DNA of 8,633 nt, taken from contig JASLBD010000325.1 of assembly GCA_030146745.1 (NCBI GenBank), positions 1 through 8,633 of the forward strand, given 5' to 3'. Below are positions 6,173 through 8,633 of this stretch, in pieces. This DNA is from Allosphingosinicella sp. GTDB lineage: Bacteria; Pseudomonadota; Alphaproteobacteria; Sphingomonadales; Sphingomonadaceae. Under the pieces are notes generated by a model that saw only the letters and a program-made list of their open reading frames with translations, did not search any database and was not told the DNA's origin. The position numbers were made by a program, and so were the translations under genes. Each line of letters begins with the position of its first letter. Within the stretch, counting starts at the first letter, position 1.

Positions 6173-7716
6173 TGTTCGTGCTCGACCCATGAGCTCATCC
6201 GACCGATGCACCGGGCCTTGAGCAGGCGCATCTCCGGCGTGTCGAGCTTCACGAAGTCGGTGAGCTTGTCGAACACCTCCCGCTTCCGGTCGGCATCGAA
6301 TTCGCGGTAGTTCTTCGGGACCGCGAGCTCGATGCCGAAAGACTTCCAGGTCGCTTCGTCGATGCGCGCATAGACCGGCTCGCATTCCTCCTCGGACAGT
6401 TGCACCACCCGATATTCGAGTGCGGACCGCCCGCCCGCGGCCGAGGCGACCCTGACCAACGCGGCATGATTGGGATAGTCGGTGGTGGAGCCGACGTTGA
6501 GCTCGCCGATCGAATAGCGGCCGACGAAGGCCCTGTATGGGGTCAGGCGAGGCGCCGTCGGTTCGTGGGTGTGGCCCGACAGAACGAAACCGTCCAGCTG
6601 GCGCAAGGAGGGCTGCGCTCCGTCCTGCGCCTTCGCCACGAACAGGTCGAGGAAGCGCTGCGAATAGCCCGGCATTCCGATCAGCTTGCCGATCCAGGGC
6701 ACCTTGCGAAGGGTGAGCGAGCCTACCGGATAGTGCATAAGCGCGAAGCGCAGGGGAATGTCCTTTCGGACCCTGTCCAGGTGACGGCGGAAGAATTCGT
6801 TCTGGGATAAAGGCCCTCTGAACGACGTCGCGCCGCGAACCGATTCCATCTGCTTGCCGAGCGGCTTGAACGGCATCACGTCGACATAGTCCGTCGTGTC
6901 GACGAGGAGGAACTGGGCGAGCGGAGCCCGGCTGTCCGGATAATCCAGCACGGCGGCATAATGGCAGCCCGGGCGGCGATGCTCGTTCTTGACCGGAGGA
7001 GTCGCCCCTCCGAGGCAACGATCGCGCATGGCGGGGCCGAAGGTGGAGACATAGTCGGCCGAGAAGCCCGTCGCGAAGGCGGCGTTGCCGCTGTTGAACG
7101 CGTCGATCGCTTCGATCACTTCGTAGCGGCTGAGCGGCGGGTTCGAATCGGGCTTCGCAGGCTCGTCGTCGCACAACGGGCGGCGCACCTTCTTCACCTG
7201 CGAACTCGAGCCGGCGCCGAGAAAGTCGTGGTTGCCGAGCACGAAGTAGACCGGAATCTTGCTCTTCTGCCGGAAATCCTGGAGCAGGCGAAGCACGCCG
7301 CGATCATTCTCCGGTACGTCCCTGGCCGGCCGGAAGCCGTTCAGGAATTCGTCGTGACAGCCGTTGTTGGCGCCGTCGCCGAGGAAGAAGATGACTTTCG
7401 CGCCGTCCCGGGCGAGCCGTCCGAGATGGGCCTCGAGCAAATAGCGGGCGCTCCAGTCGAGCGCCGGCGGGCGAATCGTGACGTCTTCCAGATAGGTGTC
7501 GGACCGGGCGTCCCTCCAGAGGGTGACCGGAGCGTTCTGGAGCCGAGTCTGAAGCTGCGAATCGGCGACGATTCCAATCAGGGGCAGGGCGCCGGGCGCG
7601 GGATCGGCGGTCATCTTCCGAACCGGCCCCGAAATCGAAATCCGGCCGTCCGGCTCGACCGGCTCCGGCGGCGCGGCGGCGAGCAGGGCCGCCGGCAGAA
7701 GCATTTTTATCCACAT
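6142..7716 (-). CDS. Exported calcineurin-like metallophosphoesterase
   Basis: This 524-residue protein has a short signal-like N-terminus (MWIKMLLPAALLAAAPPEP) and so is predicted periplasmic. The metallophosphoesterase metal-site motifs occur in order: Asp52 in GIVADSQ, Gly-Asp 113-114 in FFLGDGANNG, GNHD 161-164, His328 in LMHYP and GHTH 381-384. These enzymes use a two-metal centre to cleave phosphomono- or phosphodiesters. The first motif is normally Asp-x-His; here it is Asp52-Ser-Gln54, so one metal ligand differs. About 140 residues follow GHTH, and the long insert between GNHD and His328 has several Cys (RPLCDDE, DRCLGG, PGCHYA) that could form disulfides. The substrate is unknown. 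AAGGGG lies about 9 nt before the ATG at 7716; the inner ATG at 7704 would shorten the signal. Pairing with the neighbouring hydrolase hints at extracytoplasmic lipid or phosphodiester breakdown, but that is inference. Confidence 0.93.
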   Translation of the reverse strand: MWIKMLLPAALLAAAPPEPVEPDGRISISGPVRKMTADPAPGALPLIGIVADSQLQTRLQNAPVTLWRDARSDTYLEDVTIRPPALDWSARYLLEAHLGRLARDGAKVIFFLGDGANNGCHDEFLNGFRPARDVPENDRGVLRLLQDFRQKSKIPVYFVLGNHDFLGAGSSSQVKKVRRPLCDDEPAKPDSNPPLSRYEVIEAIDAFNSGNAAFATGFSADYVSTFGPAMRDRCLGGATPPVKNEHRRPGCHYAAVLDYPDSRAPLAQFLLVDTTDYVDVMPFKPLGKQMESVRGATSFRGPLSQNEFFRRHLDRVRKDIPLRFALMHYPVGSLTLRKVPWIGKLIGMPGYSQRFLDLFVAKAQDGAQPSLRQLDGFVLSGHTHEPTAPRLTPYRAFVGRYSIGELNVGSTTDYPNHAALVRVASAAGGRSALEYRVVQLSEEECEPVYARIDEATWKSFGIELAVPKNYREFDADRKREVFDKLTDFVKLDTPEMRLLKARCIGRMSSWVEHEHYPSTFTFPR

Positions 7717-7737
7717 TCGCGAGCCCCTTTTTCTGCC

Positions 7738-7765
7738 AGCCTATTCACTTTGCGTGCCTTGGCAA
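7738..7765 (-). promoter_or_regulatory. Weak candidate promoter for the phosphoesterase gene
   Basis: Read on the minus strand, TTGCCA (7760-7765) and TAGGCT (7738-7743) are 16 bp apart and would start transcription near 7731, about 15 nt before the ATG. The -10 match is poor, so this is only the best candidate in the region. Confidence 0.3.
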
Positions 7766-7777
7766 GAAGCCGTCGTC

Positions 7778-7793
7778 CGTGACGAAGGTCACG
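7778..7793. promoter_or_regulatory. Dyad GTGA-N6-TCAC, possible CRP/FNR-type site
   Basis: CGTGAC-GAAG-GTCACG is a perfect 6-bp-arm inverted repeat whose core, GTGA-N6-TCAC, is the conserved core of CRP-family sites. It is centred about 54 bp upstream of the start predicted from the weak phosphoesterase promoter. The regulator is unknown, and a chance dyad in GC-rich DNA is possible. Confidence 0.35.
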
Positions 7794-7826
7794 CCGGCTG
7801 AAGGGGCTCAGCCGCTTCGCGAGGCT

Positions 7827-7842
7827 CCTCGGTGCCTCGGTG
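7827..7842. repeat. Tandem pair of CCTCGGTG octamers
   Basis: Two perfect CCTCGGTG octamers abut here; the reverse complement is CACCGAGG. They fit the consensus CAC-N-R-AGG of the array at 2042-2194 and are probably a small member of the same intergenic repeat family. Confidence 0.6.
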
Positions 7843-7918
7843 ATTCGCGCGTGTAGGATTCGGGGTGGGCGAATCAGGTCGGAAACCGCCTTCCGAAAAT
7901 AAAGTTTTTTTGCAAATG

Positions 7919-8006
7919 GCCCCGAAAAATAGGATTTCTGTAGGAAAGTAGCCGGCGCGAAATTTCGCAGATTTGTTAAAGCTGGAGCCCCAGAAAAATA
8001 GGATTT
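7919..8006. repeat. AT-rich patch: spaced direct repeat around a palindrome
   Basis: GCCCC-GAAAAATAGGATTT at 7919-7937 recurs at 7987-8006 with one extra A after GCCCC. Midway lies the perfect 12-bp palindrome GCGAAATTTCGC (7957-7968). The surroundings (about 7890-8080) are visibly AT-rich compared with the rest of the window and hold no gene; a minus-strand frame across them shows only the repeat read twice (ILFFWG, ILFFGA). It could be a protein-binding site, an attachment-type site or a repeat remnant. Confidence 0.6.
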
Positions 8007-8027
8007 GACCGGAGCGGTACAAATGGC

Positions 8028-8056
8028 TTGACAGCGTCACGCTGCAGGGGTACTAT
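8028..8056 (+). promoter_or_regulatory. Near-consensus sigma70-type promoter
   Basis: TTGACA (8028-8033) and TACTAT (8051-8056) are separated by exactly 17 bp: a consensus -35 box, optimal spacer and good -10 box. Transcription should start near A8063. It is the best promoter in the window and lies just downstream of the AT-rich patch, which could act as an UP-like element. It points at the predicted small RNA and, beyond two terminators, at the gene starting at 8386. Confidence 0.75.
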
Positions 8057-8071
8057 TTAGTCACGCTGCAG
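8036..8071. promoter_or_regulatory. Direct-repeat operator GTCACGCTGCAG x2
   Basis: The 12-mer GTCACGCTGCAG occurs at 8036-8047, in the -35/-10 spacer, and at 8060-8071, over the predicted start site. The copies are identical, 24 bp apart, and sit on either side of the -10 box. That placement is typical of a repressor operator; the regulator is unknown. Confidence 0.6.
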
Positions 8072-8129
8072 AATTGTAGCTACGGAAGATCGAACAGCCG
8101 GCGCGGGCCATCCGCGGCGGCTTTTTCTT
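8063..8129 (+). ncRNA. Predicted small RNA of about 65 nt
   Basis: The strong promoter at 8028-8056 would start a transcript near 8063, and an intrinsic terminator ends it near 8128. Between lie about 33 nt with no start codon and ribosome binding site pair, containing the palindromes CTGCAG (8066-8071) and GTAGCTAC (8076-8083) and the single-stranded-looking stretch GGAAGATCGAACA (8084-8096). A short 5' region, an A-rich linker and a GC-rich terminator with a U tail are the usual parts of an Hfq-type trans-acting small RNA. It matches no family I know. It could instead be a leader whose terminator attenuates the downstream gene. Confidence 0.55.
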
Positions 8130-8130
8130 T
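8097..8130 (+). terminator. Intrinsic terminator of the predicted small RNA
   Basis: GCCGGCGCGG (8097-8106) pairs with CCGCGGCGGC (8112-8121) with one G-G mismatch around a 5-nt loop, followed directly by TTTTTCTTT (8122-8130). This is a strong rho-independent terminator on the plus strand. Confidence 0.78.
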
Positions 8131-8216
8131 GCGCGCCGCGCGGGGCGCCGGCGAGGCCGGGCCCGGTTTGCGTGAGCGGGCGCGCAGCGGCCGTCATGTT
8201 TTTCGCCAGTCTAATT

Positions 8217-8338
8217 CCTCCCCCGGCTTTCCGGGGGAGGGGGACCAAGCGGAGCTTGGTGGAGGGGTTCTTCGGACTCAGAGAAGGCCCCTCCACCACC
8301 CTTCGGGCGGTCCCCCTCCCCTGCGAATGCAGGGGAGG
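8217..8338. repeat. 122-bp nested palindromic repeat (REP/BIME-like)
   Basis: The outer hairpins are CCTCCCCCGG-CTTT-CCGGGGGAGG (8217-8240) and CCTCCCCTGC-GAAT-GCAGGGGAGG (8315-8338). Inside are ACCAAGC-GGA-GCTTGGT (8244-8260) and ACCACCC-TTC-GGGCGGT (8295-8311, one mismatch). GGAGGGG (8261-8267) pairs with CCCCTCC (8288-8294), and the two halves are roughly inverted copies, giving a cloverleaf-like fold. From general knowledge, such GC-rich mosaic elements are common between genes in sphingomonads and caulobacters; copies elsewhere in this genome cannot be seen here. Confidence 0.75.
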
Positions 8339-8346
8339 ATTTTTTT
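8315..8346 (+). terminator. Intrinsic terminator at the right edge of the palindromic repeat
   Basis: A perfect 10-bp stem (8315-8324 with 8329-8338) and a 4-nt loop are followed by A and seven T (8340-8346). It would stop plus-strand transcripts 40 bp before the next gene. Confidence 0.7.
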
Positions 8347-8385
8347 CGTGCGGCATGGCGGCCGTTTCATTCTTGGGAGGGTGAG

Positions 8386-8633
8386 ATGAGCGGGAGGAAG
8401 GATGCGATGCGTGACAGGTTCGGGCGGTTTGCGTCGGCGCCGGACGCGGGAATGGAGCTGAAGCGGGGGCGGGGGGAAAAGGTCGGGGGCCGGCCGCAGA
8501 TCCGGGCGAAGCACAAGAAGGCGTTGAAGGCGGCCGAGATCGAGCTTTTCCTCGCGACCCTCGCCGAGACCTGCAACGTCGCGCTTTCGGCGCGCGAGAC
8601 CGGGCGCTCGGCGCGGGTCTATTACGATCTGAG
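8386..8633 (+). CDS. HTH / terminase-small-subunit-like protein (5' part)
   Basis: The first 82 residues are visible before the window ends. The N-terminus is very basic (MSGRKDAMRDRFGRF, ELKRGRGEKVGGRP, IRAKHKKALKAAE). Then comes FLATLAETCNVALSARETG and SARVYYDL, the shape of a helix-turn-helix in which ETCNV...SARETGRSARV would form the recognition unit. This pattern (FLxxLAETxNVxxAAxxxGxS) is typical of terminase small subunits and related phage or gene-transfer-agent DNA-binding proteins, which mark DNA for packaging. The identity is inference from motif style and the missing C-terminus leaves it open; another HTH protein is possible. GGGAGG at 8375-8380 lies 5 nt before the ATG and fixes the start. 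No promoter fits between the terminator and the gene. Confidence 0.7.
   Translation, partial: MSGRKDAMRDRFGRFASAPDAGMELKRGRGEKVGGRPQIRAKHKKALKAAEIELFLATLAETCNVALSARETGRSARVYYDL

Noticed and set aside
4643..7174. 843-residue minus-strand frame
   Set aside because: It lies out of frame with the phosphoesterase and opposite the hydrolase lipoprotein, both with clear motifs. Its sequence is Arg/Pro/Gly-rich without domains.
7789..8040. 83-residue minus-strand frame in the AT-rich island
   Set aside because: Its peptide is the translation of the direct repeats and the CCTCGGTG octamers (NHRGTEEPRE), a pattern typical of false genes over such repeats.
7717..8385. tRNA or known riboswitch in the right-hand gap
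   Set aside because: No cloverleaf with TTC-A-A arm or CCA-type end and no recognised aptamer core could be found; the visible folds are terminators and palindromic repeats.
1..8633. Defence system, toxin-antitoxin pair, transposase or biosynthetic cluster
   Set aside because: No nuclease-sensor pair, toxin fold, transposase, integrase or biosynthetic enzyme motif is visible; the RNB protein looks like a housekeeping-type exoribonuclease.

Overview
This is a very GC-rich stretch of bacterial chromosome, with G/C-ending codons, Shine-Dalgarno-led genes and strong hairpin repeats between genes. The gene content (a bactofilin, a short RNB-family nuclease, lipoproteins, an HTH/terminase-small-subunit-like protein) and the repeat style suggest an alphaproteobacterium, probably near the Sphingomonadales. 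That placement is inference; no marker gene fixes it.

Layout: 1-295 is the 3' end of an unrecognised gene. 296-1267 has no convincing gene. It opens with two abutting DnaA-box-like 9-mers and then holds a degenerate array of about 39-bp units, several built on a GGC-TTCG-GCC hairpin. 1268-1720 is a bactofilin, followed by a small Gly-rich protein (1773-2003). 2042-2194 is an inverted pair of CACAAAGG-type octamer arrays. 2284-2826 is an exported CAP/SCP-domain protein. 3158-4573 is a compact RNB-domain ribonuclease. A small lipoprotein (4693-4926, minus) and a lipase-like alpha/beta-hydrolase lipoprotein (5087-6172, plus) are divergent. The hydrolase overlaps by 31 bp, tail to tail, an exported calcineurin-like metallophosphoesterase (6142-7716, minus).

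7717-8385 is non-coding but dense in signals. It holds a possible CRP-type dyad upstream of the phosphoesterase, another CACNRAGG octamer pair, and an AT-rich patch with a spaced 19-20-bp direct repeat around a 12-bp palindrome. Next comes a near-consensus sigma70 promoter (TTGACA-17-TACTAT) carrying a 12-bp direct repeat, followed about 65 nt later by an intrinsic terminator, which together predict a small RNA. A 122-bp nested palindromic repeat then ends in a second intrinsic terminator. The window closes in the 5' part of an HTH/terminase-small-subunit-like gene (8386 to the edge).

The proteins do not form one clear pathway. Most of the encoded functions (CAP protein, two lipoproteins, hydrolase, phosphoesterase) act in the envelope or periplasm; the bactofilin is a cytoskeletal scaffold and the RNB protein an RNA-degrading enzyme. 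I found no clear new defence or mobile system. The best leads are the predicted small RNA with its doubled operator, the TTCG-hairpin array, and the octamer repeat family.
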